Source of the DNA: CAZVJA01 sp964626885
GTDB lineage: Bacteria; Planctomycetota; Planctomycetia; Planctomycetales; Planctomycetaceae
Length of the DNA stretch: 22,272 nucleotides
NCBI GenBank assembly: GCA_964626885.1
Contig: CAZVJA010000076.1
Location: 1-22,272 of the forward strand
Direction of reading: 5' to 3'
The translations under genes and the position numbers were made by a program. Position 1 is the first letter of the stretch, and each line of letters begins with the position of its first letter. Shown here piece by piece: positions 8,184 through 15,182 of this stretch. Under the pieces are notes generated by a model that was not told the origin of the DNA, did not search any database, and saw only the letters and a list, made by a program, of their open reading frames with translations.

Positions 8184-8275
8184 TGCTTGTGGCGGAGAAC
8201 TGGTTGCGGCCAACGCTGCTTGCTCAAGAACGGGTGGTTGACACGGTCGCGGTTTTCGCCGGGGAGCAGTCAGAC

Positions 8276-8662
8276 GTGAAAGAATTCGTTGAACCGTTGG
8301 GAATGCGAATCCTCATCCGCAAGGATGAGAGCCGTCAAAAGACGCGCGGCGGTATCGTGCTGCCGGACGATGCGGAAATACCGACCATCACCGGCCGCGT
8401 GGTGGAGGTCAGCGTGCAGGTTTCCAACGACGAGGACTTCCCGATTCGCAAGTACGACAAAGTACTGTTCAACCCCAAGCGGGCGATTCCAGTCGACTTT
8501 GAGCCGGACAATCTCTTGTATGTTGTCCCCGTGGAAGACGTGGTCGCGGTGTTCCGCAAGGCTTCCAAATCTTCCGCCGCCGCGGAGACGGAAAACGACG
8601 TCGAAAACGGCGATCACCAGCCCGACATCCACGAACGGGATGATCTGGACGAACAACTGTGA
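8276..8662 (+). CDS. GroES-like co-chaperonin, orphan (no groEL beside it)
   Basis: A 128-residue protein whose first 95 residues follow the chaperonin-10 fold: EPLGMRILIRKDE, then the mobile loop with GGIVLP (25-30), then strands TITGRVVEVS, KYDKVLFNPK and VVPVEDVVAVF. In GroES the Ile-Val-Leu of the mobile loop contacts GroEL, and it is retained here (27-29). After about residue 97 comes a polar acidic tail (Ala/Glu/Asp-rich, ending DDLDEQL) that ordinary GroES, about 95-100 residues, lacks. The start is a GTG with GGGGAG (8261-8266) nine bases upstream. The frame is open further upstream, but only through a stretch overlapping a -10 hexamer. Planctomycetes often carry several GroES paralogues. 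Whether this one caps a GroEL or has another role is open. Confidence 0.85.
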   Translation: MKEFVEPLGMRILIRKDESRQKTRGGIVLPDDAEIPTITGRVVEVSVQVSNDEDFPIRKYDKVLFNPKRAIPVDFEPDNLLYVVPVEDVVAVFRKASKSSAAAETENDVENGDHQPDIHERDDLDEQL

Positions 8663-8861
8663 GATTCCCTCTCACCACAGTTAGGTGTAATTGTCGTCGC
8701 GTTCCAATTCGAGCCGCGTGGAAAGTCACCTCCTGACGCGCCGATTCTCGGTTGTCTATGGCAAATGTTTGATTGCTGCGGTCCGAGCATGTTAGGCTGA
8801 TCGACTGGTTTCTCACTCTGAACTTTATGGTCATCCGTTTTCTTAGGAAGGCTTTTTGAGA

Positions 8862-9761
8862 ATGACACCACGATCCACGCCCCAGCGATTCTGGCCGATG
8901 CTCCTTCTCACCGTAGTTATGCTTGGGGCGACGAGCGTTGCTGTGGCCGCCGATGACTACCAGCTTGGTCCCGATTCGATGGAGCAGGCCGGCGTTCCGA
9001 AGGGGACCGTCACCAAAGGAACGTGGGAAAGCAAGCAGGTTTATCCCGGTACGGTGCGCGATTATTGGGTTTACGTTCCCGCGCAGTACGACGCCCAGAA
9101 GCCGGCCTGTGTGATGGTCTTCCAGGACGGCGGCGCTTATGTCGACACGACAAAGCAGTTCCGTGTGCCGACGGTGTTCGACAATCTCATCCACAAAGGG
9201 GAGATGCCGGTGACGATCGGCATTTTTCTCAACCCGGGGAATATTCCGGCGGCGAAAGAAGGGGGCCAGCCGCGCAGCAATCGCAGCTACGAATACGATA
9301 CACTCAGCGACCAATACGCGCGGTTTCTTATAGAGGAGATCCTTCCCGACGTGGGGGCGAAATATTCGTTGACCGACAAACCGGACGGGCGGGCGATCTG
9401 CGGTATCAGTTCCGGCGGCATTTGTGCCTGGACAGTCGCCTGGGAGCGTCCCGACCAGTTTCGGAAAGTGTTGAGCCATGTCGGCAGCTTCACGAACATT
9501 CGTGGAGGGCACGTTTACCCCGCACTGATCCGCAAGACGGAACGCAAGCCGATCCGCGCCTTCTTGCAGGACGGCTCCGGCGATCTCGACAACCTGCACG
9601 GTAACTGGCCGCTCGCGAATCAGGAGATGGCGGGGGCACTCAAATTCTCTGGCTACGACTACAAGTTTGAATTCGGCGACGGGGGGCATAATGGAAAGCA
9701 TGGGGGAGCAATTCTCCCCGAATCACTCCGCTGGTTGTGGCGCGATTACCAGGCGAAGTGA
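8862..9761 (+). CDS. Secreted alpha/beta-hydrolase, putative esterase (Fes/esterase-D type)
   Basis: A 299-residue exported hydrolase. Residues 1-30 form a signal peptide with a likely cleavage after VAVAA. The mature part has the esterase-D/enterochelin-esterase fold: RDYWVYVPAQYDAQKPACVMVFQDGG (oxyanion region), then the nucleophile elbow GISSG with Ser183, a candidate acid at D237 or D241, and H276 in DGGHNGKHGG. These make a plausible catalytic triad. AGGAAGG (8845-8851) precedes the ATG at 8862 by ten bases. A TTG two codons earlier is a poorer choice. It lies 71 bases before the SMP-30-type gene, and the two are probably one transcript. Family members hydrolyse ester bonds in siderophores, acetyl-xylan, feruloyl-polysaccharides or small esters. 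The substrate cannot be read from sequence. Confidence 0.88.
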   Translation: MTPRSTPQRFWPMLLLTVVMLGATSVAVAADDYQLGPDSMEQAGVPKGTVTKGTWESKQVYPGTVRDYWVYVPAQYDAQKPACVMVFQDGGAYVDTTKQFRVPTVFDNLIHKGEMPVTIGIFLNPGNIPAAKEGGQPRSNRSYEYDTLSDQYARFLIEEILPDVGAKYSLTDKPDGRAICGISSGGICAWTVAWERPDQFRKVLSHVGSFTNIRGGHVYPALIRKTERKPIRAFLQDGSGDLDNLHGNWPLANQEMAGALKFSGYDYKFEFGDGGHNGKHGGAILPESLRWLWRDYQAK

Positions 9762-9832
9762 GTTGCTTCGAGGGAATGCCTAACTCCGATACATTCCACA
9801 ATTCCTTGTCCGTCATTGCTGAGAAACTCCAC

Positions 9833-10732
9833 ATGCGTTTGCATCGAACATATACCGTTTTCACGATTGGCTGTCTGATATTCGCCGCTGCGAACGCATT
9901 ACCGGCGCAAGACATGCCTCTGTCGGATGTCCTCATCGAAGGGGAAAACTGGCAGCAGGTGGGAGATGGGTACAAATTCACCGAAGGGCCGGCAGCGGAC
10001 GCCCATGGGAACGTGTTTTTCACCGATGTTCCCAACAGCAAGATCTACAAGATTGACGGAGATGGAAAAATTACCCTCTTCGCCACCGATACCGCCAATA
10101 CCAATGGCTTGATGTTCGGTCCCGACGGAAGATTGTACGGCTGCCGCAACGGCGAGAAAAAGATCGTCGCGTATGATGCCAACGGCGGCGTGCAGACGAT
10201 CGCTGACGGGGTGACATCCAATGATCTGGTTGTCACTTCGAAAGGAGAGATCTACTTTACTGATCCTCCAAACGGACTAATTTGGCTGATTAACGTCCAA
10301 GGGGAAAAACGGGTCGTCGCAAAGGATCTGCAGCCAAACGGTGTCATCCTCTGGCTGGGGGAAGAAACCCTTGTAGTTACCGATCGTGCGCTGCCGCTGC
10401 TGTGGGCGTTTCGCGTCGAAGCGGACGGTGGGTTGAACTTCAAGGAGCGGTATTACTCGCCACTCCAGATGGCCCCCGATGCGACGCGCACCGGCTCCGA
10501 CGGCATGACGATCGACAAATCGGGGCGGGTATACGTCACGACGCTAGTGGGTTTGCAGGTATTCGACCCGACTGGGCGGTTGAGTGGAGTGATTCAAAAG
10601 CCGCAGACCAAGTCGATTTCAAATGTGACCTTCGGCGGACCGAAGTTCGACTATCTGTACGTAACGAGCAATGACAAGGTGTACCGCCGCAAGACGAAGA
10701 CCGCCGGTGCACCGTACTTTCTGCGGAAGTAA
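9833..10732 (+). CDS. Secreted SMP-30/gluconolactonase-type beta-propeller
   Basis: A 299-residue exported protein of the SMP-30/gluconolactonase/LRE family. Residues 1-25 form a signal peptide (cleavage near ALPAQ). Propeller blades follow: FTEGPAADAHGNVFFTDV with the metal-ligand-type E51, NGLMFGPDGRLYGC (N91), SNDLVVTSKGEIYFTDP, QPNGVILW, and GSDGMTIDKSGRVYVTT with D223, all typical divalent-metal and catalytic positions. Family members are lactonases or related metal-dependent hydrolases acting on sugar lactones. Whether this one is an enzyme is inferred. The frame is open upstream into the end of the esterase gene, but the ATG at 9833 gives an intact signal peptide and avoids the overlap. 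The ribosome binding site is weak. A terminator hairpin follows 55 bases after the stop. Colocation with the esterase suggests shared carbohydrate or ester catabolism outside the cytoplasm. Confidence 0.9.
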   Translation: MRLHRTYTVFTIGCLIFAAANALPAQDMPLSDVLIEGENWQQVGDGYKFTEGPAADAHGNVFFTDVPNSKIYKIDGDGKITLFATDTANTNGLMFGPDGRLYGCRNGEKKIVAYDANGGVQTIADGVTSNDLVVTSKGEIYFTDPPNGLIWLINVQGEKRVVAKDLQPNGVILWLGEETLVVTDRALPLLWAFRVEADGGLNFKERYYSPLQMAPDATRTGSDGMTIDKSGRVYVTTLVGLQVFDPTGRLSGVIQKPQTKSISNVTFGGPKFDYLYVTSNDKVYRRKTKTAGAPYFLRK

Positions 10733-10787
10733 TCTCTCTCGATACGCGGCGAATCGTTGAAGTCGATTGACATCAGACCGCGCGCGA

Positions 10788-10815
10788 AAAAGCCGGAGCG
10801 AATGCCCCGGCTTTT
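10788..10815. terminator. Terminator hairpin after the esterase/SMP-30 pair, possibly bidirectional
   Basis: AAAAGCCGG (10788-10796) pairs perfectly with CCGGCTTTT (10807-10815) around a 10-base loop. The A-run on one side and T-run on the other let it act on transcripts from both strands, including the convergent gene ending at 10909. Confidence 0.75.
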
Positions 10816-10908
10816 GCTTTGGTCTTGCGGTCGGGCGACCGCAATTCGTGCGGCGTCGTTTACGCGAAACTGGTCGCCGCGTGATGGGATTCTTCTCTCA
10901 GCGGTCGC

Positions 10909-11214
10909 TCAGAACACGTCCAGGATGAATGCGTGCCCCGAGTGCCACTGGTTATCGTCGGTGTAAAAGTTGTACCAATCCCTGTTGAACACCGGAATCT
11001 GACGGTTCTGGGGATAGCGGTAGTACATGTGGTTAAAGCTTCCCTGCGGCCGCTGGAAATTGTGCGGATAGTAAACGTAGGGGTAGTAGTAGAAGCGGTG
11101 CCAGTCGGTTGGTTGTCCTTCATTGGCGGCCCGAGCCTGCGTGGGCGAGCACGTCGAAAAAACCACGAGCGTCATCAGGACAATCAGACACCCTATGAGC
11201 GAACGAGCCGGCAT
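10909..11214 (-). CDS. Small exported tyrosine-rich protein, unknown function
   Basis: A 101-residue exported protein. The N-terminal 30 residues form a signal peptide (MPARSLIGCLIVLMTLVVF...). Cleavage is likely after TQARA, and the STC triplet is a poor lipobox, so lipoprotein status is doubtful. The mature part of about 70 residues is unusually rich in Tyr, Phe, Asn, His and Pro, with runs such as FYYYPYVYYPHNF and MYYRYPQNRQIPVF, and ends in a hydrophobic FILDVF. I do not recognise a named family. An upstream extension of 34 codons is open but lacks a ribosome site, whereas GGGGAGGG lies shortly before the ATG at 11214. It is a single gene on this strand. Aromatic-rich exported miniproteins may contribute to the cell wall or surface layer, but nothing here proves it. 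Confidence 0.7.
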   Translation of the reverse strand: MPARSLIGCLIVLMTLVVFSTCSPTQARAANEGQPTDWHRFYYYPYVYYPHNFQRPQGSFNHMYYRYPQNRQIPVFNRDWYNFYTDDNQWHSGHAFILDVF

Positions 11215-11437
11215 GGAACCCTCCCCTTCTGTTACGGACCCCCGAACAACACAAGCCCGGGGTCTCAATGAATTCATCGGCGTGGCGGGGCTCGCTACAA
11301 TAGGAAAGTCCCGCAAATCTGGAATAATCGTTCCTAGTGGCAGGTTTGCACGGGGCTAATACCAGCCCTCCGGGAGAGTGAAAGGGCGAGCCTCCACGAA
11401 CCGGGGGTACTGAAACCTCAACCTGAAAGCCAAACTC
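11215..11437. other. Divergent intergenic region
   Basis: Contains the start signals for the tyrosine-rich gene (minus) and the small zinc-binding gene (plus). A plus-strand -10-like TACAAT (11296-11301) lies 17 bases after a weak -35-like TTCATC (11273-11278). No other structure is evident. Confidence 0.25.
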
Positions 11438-11752
11438 ATGAAGGGCCCGGGACTTCGGATTGGAATCCACGATGTCAGGCGTCTCTGGAAGTGTCCCCAG
11501 TGTGGGATTCAGGCGCGTGCGGCGGGAAGTATCGCGTCCAAGCTCTGCAATTGCCGCCCCGGGGGAGTCTTCATGAAGCTGGCGGAAGAGGTAAGGAAGC
11601 CCGCACCGGCACCTCAATCTTCACCATTGGCGGAAGTACTTCTGGAAAAGACAGTTACGCCACCACTTGTGATCCCGGAGTCTCCCGTTTCCGATCATCG
11701 ACCGCACGATCGTCCTCAGGCCGACGACGGCACTCGAGAACTTCCTGATTGA
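11438..11752 (+). CDS. Small putative zinc-binding protein
   Basis: A 104-residue protein with two parts. Residues 10-50 (IHDVRRLWKCPQC, then CNC, then GGVFMKLAEE) form a compact four-cysteine module: C19 and C22 in CPQC, C37 and C39 in CNC, 14 residues apart, suggestive of a zinc ribbon or knuckle. The rest (about 54-104) is Pro/Glu/Asp-rich and probably disordered. The DVRRLWKCPxCG block followed by a MKL strand has the look of a conserved small planctomycete family, but I cannot name it. The ATG has only a weak purine-rich element upstream (GAAAG). No signal peptide is seen, so it is likely cytoplasmic. The coding call rests on the regular cysteine spacing and the change to a plausible soluble composition. 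A chance open frame cannot be excluded. Confidence 0.55.
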   Translation: MKGPGLRIGIHDVRRLWKCPQCGIQARAAGSIASKLCNCRPGGVFMKLAEEVRKPAPAPQSSPLAEVLLEKTVTPPLVIPESPVSDHRPHDRPQADDGTRELPD

Positions 11753-12027
11753 CATTTCGCTGATGGTCGTCCTTTCACCCGAATGTCTTGCGCCGATTCT
11801 GCGCGCGACCAAACCACGGCGTAGGTGACCGACGCGAACGGAAAATTAACAATCCGCACAAAAGCCGCAAATTCGTTGTGGTCGATACAAGCGTTATATG
11901 CGGAATATTTTATCGCGGAGATCGGGTCGCTTGACGGTCCCGGGTGGATTGCTGAACGCGTCAAACCCCTTACCGGAATGATCGTTTTGGTTTGGGTAGA
12001 ACTTGCCCGGAGAGGACGAAGTCGAAC

Positions 12028-13644
12028 ATGAATATTCGCAACGAACAGAATCAGCGGAAAGTAATCGGATTTTTCAAGTTGTTGCGTGCGGTTTCCGCGG
12101 TTGCGTTGTGCATTCCGGTGTTCGCTGGGCAGATTTTCGCCGGAGAGGATACGACGGCGGAATTGCAGCAGCGTCTAGACGCGCTCGAGAAGCAAAACGC
12201 TCAACTGTTGCAAGCGCTGCAAGACGGCAAATTCCTGATTGATGCCAGCGCCAACGAGGACTCGCGGATTCGCAGCATTGTGCGGGATGAACTTGGCAAC
12301 GATCCCGCCTTAGTGCAAACAAGTAGCGCGAACGCCGCTCCCGCAGCACCGACTGATGGGTATGAAGTCGGCAGCGATCTCAACATGTCGGCGACTTGGC
12401 ACAATGGCCTGGAGCTTATCACGAAGCACAAAGACTTTCTGGTCCATGTCGGCGGACGTGTGCAATTCGATAGCGGCTGGTATGACGCGGACAACGATCT
12501 ACAGTTCGGACCGGGTGGAACCGGGGAGTTTCGTGACGGCGTGGACTTCCGGCGCGCGCGGTTTCAGGTCAACGGCACGATGTATGAAGTGATCGATTGG
12601 AATACGGAGTTCGATTTTGTGAACTCGGTCCTCGTGGGATCTTCTCCGGCGAATGTTCCTGCCCCAACAGATTTGTGGGTGACAGTGACGCATCTCCCGT
12701 ATGTCGGTAATTTTCGAGTCGGCAACATGAAGGAACCCATCGGATTCGAGCATCTTGTGGGGAGCCGCTTCCTGCCTTTTCTGGAACGATCCTTCAATCA
12801 GGATGCGTTTTATGGGGCCTTCAACAACGGCTTCACTCCGGGATTCATGTTCTTTAATCAACCGTTGGAAGAGCGGATGACGTGGTGGGTCGGGTTCTTC
12901 AAGCCGACCAGCAACCCGTTCGCCTTCAATACCGGCGACGGAGAGTACGCCGCCACAGCCCGCGTCACGTTCCTTCCCTGGTATGTTGACGAAGGACATG
13001 GCTTACTGCATCTCGGAATCTCCGCGCGGAATGCGGATCTCGATGAAGGGCATATCCGCATCCGCGCTCGCGGATCGGTTCGCAGCGGCGCCGGTGCGCA
13101 GTGGCCGGTACTCGCGGACACCCGATCGGGAGGCGTCGACATCGCGGGGGATGACAACCAGCAAATCAATACGGAACTGGCAATGGTCGCGGGCCCTTGG
13201 ACATTGCAATCGGATTACCTGATGAGCTGGATCCAGGATGCCTCGCAGGGAGCGATTCCCGAAACGGCAAACGTTTTCTATCACGGCGGTTATGTGCAAT
13301 TGCTGTATTTCCTCACGGGGGAAAGCCAACCGTACAATAAGAAAACCGCAGCCTTCGATCGCGTCGTGCCGCACGAGAATTTCTTCATGGTCAAAGACTG
13401 CAATGGCTGCACGCAGCAAGGGATCGGGGCGTGGCAGGTCGGCGCGCGGTACAGCCACCTGGATCTCAACGACGAGGCCATGGACGGCGGAATTCTCGAT
13501 GGCCTGACGGTCGGCCTCAACTGGTTTTGGAATCCCAACATGAAGGTCCAGTTGAATTACGACCTTACCCACCGGCAATCAGCCACGCATCTGAGTGACG
13601 GTAATGTGCAAGCGATCGGCCTGCGGTTCGCCAGCGATTTTTGA
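12028..13644 (+). CDS. Outer-membrane porin, OprO/OprP (phosphate-selective porin) family, first of a pair
   Basis: A 538-residue outer-membrane protein. A long signal peptide (1-38, cleavage near GQIFA) is followed by a short coiled coil (about 43-66, TAELQQRLDALEKQNAQLLQ) and a beta-barrel. Typical family blocks are FRDGVDFRRARFQVNG, WNTEFDFVN, FRVGNMKEPIGFE, the external-loop region with FLERSF, AAFDRVVPHENFF, LTVGLNWFWNPNMKVQLNYD, and the terminal strand ending in Phe (GLRFASDF), as barrel assembly requires. GGAGAGGA (12009-12016) lies 11 bases before the ATG at 12028. An upstream TTG at 11992 would add twelve residues ahead of the signal and is unlikely. A second porin gene begins 27 bases after its stop. 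The family carries anions such as phosphate or polyphosphate in Pseudomonas, but ligand choice here is not visible. An unusual CNGC motif sits in a late loop (about residues 458-461). Confidence 0.9.
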   Translation: MNIRNEQNQRKVIGFFKLLRAVSAVALCIPVFAGQIFAGEDTTAELQQRLDALEKQNAQLLQALQDGKFLIDASANEDSRIRSIVRDELGNDPALVQTSSANAAPAAPTDGYEVGSDLNMSATWHNGLELITKHKDFLVHVGGRVQFDSGWYDADNDLQFGPGGTGEFRDGVDFRRARFQVNGTMYEVIDWNTEFDFVNSVLVGSSPANVPAPTDLWVTVTHLPYVGNFRVGNMKEPIGFEHLVGSRFLPFLERSFNQDAFYGAFNNGFTPGFMFFNQPLEERMTWWVGFFKPTSNPFAFNTGDGEYAATARVTFLPWYVDEGHGLLHLGISARNADLDEGHIRIRARGSVRSGAGAQWPVLADTRSGGVDIAGDDNQQINTELAMVAGPWTLQSDYLMSWIQDASQGAIPETANVFYHGGYVQLLYFLTGESQPYNKKTAAFDRVVPHENFFMVKDCNGCTQQGIGAWQVGARYSHLDLNDEAMDGGILDGLTVGLNWFWNPNMKVQLNYDLTHRQSATHLSDGNVQAIGLRFASDF

Positions 13645-13671
13645 TCTCTATCTGAATTCGGGCCGGCGGAC

Positions 13672-15072
13672 ATGAAGTACCTCAGTCGAGTCACTCTGCT
13701 GGTGTTGGTCTCGGGCCTCATCGGCATCGGACTTCCTTCCGTCGCGAGTGCTCAATCCGAAATTGGTGACTCCAACGACTATCCGCGGATCGCCCTCGAA
13801 TTCAGCGAACTCCCGCCCGAACCTCCCTCCGCAGGTGACGAATCTGCTGGACTCGAACAACGTCTCAAGCAGTTGGAGCAGGAATGGGCGGCACAGCGGA
13901 AAGCCGACCAGGCCAAGAAAACCGCGGATGCCCAGAAACCGACGGTCAAATGGACCGGTCAATTACAGTCTGATTTTTATCTGTTCAACCAGGATGACGA
14001 CAGTCGAGCGACGTTCGGCGATATCGAAAACGGCGAGGCATTTCGCCGCGCCCGCTTCGGCATGTTCGGTGATTACGGACCGACCGAATACCGGATCGAG
14101 ATGGATTTCGCACTCGCGGGGAGGCCGTCATTCATGGACGTCTTCGCGGGAATCCATGATGTGCCCGGTTTGGGGCGGGTGCGGGTGGGGCATTTCTTCG
14201 AGCCTTTCAGTCTGGAGCGTCTCACGGCAAATCGGTTCACTACGTTCATGGAGCGTTCGCTTCCCGACCAGCCATTCGTCCCGGCGCGAAACCTGGGTGT
14301 GATGGCCAACAACACATTCGCCGATGAGCACGCCACCTGGGCCGTGGGATTTTTTCGCTCCGACAGCGACGTGTTCGGGGATGACGTAGGAGACAACTTC
14401 GAAAGCGCGGTGACGGGACGAGTAACTTCGTTACTTTGTTGCGATGAGGAAAGTGGCGCCCATTATTTTCACGTCGGAGCGGGATATAGTTTTCGCGGCG
14501 CCAACAACGAAACAGTCCGTTTCCGCTCCCAGCCCGAGGCCCGTATTGGTTCCTCCGTTCCGAACGTGCCGTTCTTCGTCGATACCGGAAATATTCAGGC
14601 CGACTTTTACCAACTGCTCGGGGCCGAGGCGGCTTGGGTGAATGGTCCATTCTCGCTGCAATCAGAATTTGTGCTCGTTCCAGTTCATGCGACCGCTCAG
14701 GACGAGCTGTTGTTTCACGCGTGGTATGCGACGGCGAGCTATTTCCTGACTGGAGAGCATCGCCCCTATCGAAAGGATAACGGGACATTCGATCGCGTGA
14801 TTCCCCACCGCGATTTTGTCCGTTATGCGTCCGATAAGTGCTTGGAGATGGGGCCGGGTGCGTGGGAAATTGCATTACGGATTTCGCGGCTTGACCTGAA
14901 CGACCAATTGGTGAGCGGAGGGCGGCTGACGGATCTGACGGTCGGGTTGAATTGGTATATGAATCCATACCTGCGAATGACCGCGAATTATGTGCGCGCT
15001 TTTGCCGACTCACCTTCTGGTCGAGACAGCGGTACCGACATTTTCGCAATGCGTGTCGGATTCGACTTTTAG
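13672..15072 (+). CDS. Outer-membrane porin, OprO/OprP family, second of a pair
   Basis: A 466-residue paralogue of the preceding porin. The signal peptide ends near ASA-QS (27). A polar stretch and a coiled coil (about 59-83, LEQRLKQLEQEWAAQRK) come before the barrel. Shared blocks are FRRARFGMFGDYG, YRIEMDFAL, VRVGHFFEPFSLERL, FMERSL, TFDRVIPHRDF, LTVGLNWYMNP and the terminal Phe strand MRVGFDF. A single cysteine (SDKCLEM) stands near the position of the CNGC loop of the first porin, and a Cys-Cys pair (SLLCCDEE) lies mid-barrel. The gene starts 27 bases after the previous stop with a GGCGGA-like site, so both are probably cotranscribed. It is about 70 residues shorter than its neighbour through trimmed loops. 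The pair may form channels for different solutes, or one may act with the other. Neither substrate is known. Confidence 0.9.
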   Translation: MKYLSRVTLLVLVSGLIGIGLPSVASAQSEIGDSNDYPRIALEFSELPPEPPSAGDESAGLEQRLKQLEQEWAAQRKADQAKKTADAQKPTVKWTGQLQSDFYLFNQDDDSRATFGDIENGEAFRRARFGMFGDYGPTEYRIEMDFALAGRPSFMDVFAGIHDVPGLGRVRVGHFFEPFSLERLTANRFTTFMERSLPDQPFVPARNLGVMANNTFADEHATWAVGFFRSDSDVFGDDVGDNFESAVTGRVTSLLCCDEESGAHYFHVGAGYSFRGANNETVRFRSQPEARIGSSVPNVPFFVDTGNIQADFYQLLGAEAAWVNGPFSLQSEFVLVPVHATAQDELLFHAWYATASYFLTGEHRPYRKDNGTFDRVIPHRDFVRYASDKCLEMGPGAWEIALRISRLDLNDQLVSGGRLTDLTVGLNWYMNPYLRMTANYVRAFADSPSGRDSGTDIFAMRVGFDF

Positions 15073-15094
15073 CGGAGCATATCCCCTGTCGGCA

Positions 15095-15140
15095 GTTTGA
15101 ATCGCCACGGTTGCTCGGTTTGAATCGGGCTCTCTATACT
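15095..15140 (+). promoter_or_regulatory. Candidate uvrA promoter with a 10-bp direct repeat
   Basis: A -35-like TTGCTC (15111-15116) and a -10 TATACT (15135-15140) are 18 bases apart, with the start near 15147. The exact 10-mer GTTTGAATCG occurs twice, at 15095-15104 and 15118-15127, 23 bp apart, so the copies flank the -35 element. Such a placement fits an operator. No classical LexA box (CTGT-N8-ACAG or GAAC-N4-GTTC) is visible. Confidence 0.4.
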
Positions 15141-15182
15141 TGCGGTGAGTTTCCCGCCGCGTCCGAGACCCCCTGATCACCC

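Noticed and set aside
8650..8690. Terminator after the GroES-like gene
   Set aside because: AACTGTG and CACAGTT can pair, but the loop is long and no T-tract follows, so it is not convincing.
8469..9701. 410-codon open frame antisense to the GroES-like and esterase genes
   Set aside because: It spans two genuine plus-strand genes and the gap between them. Its composition is Arg/His-rich and no motif is seen.
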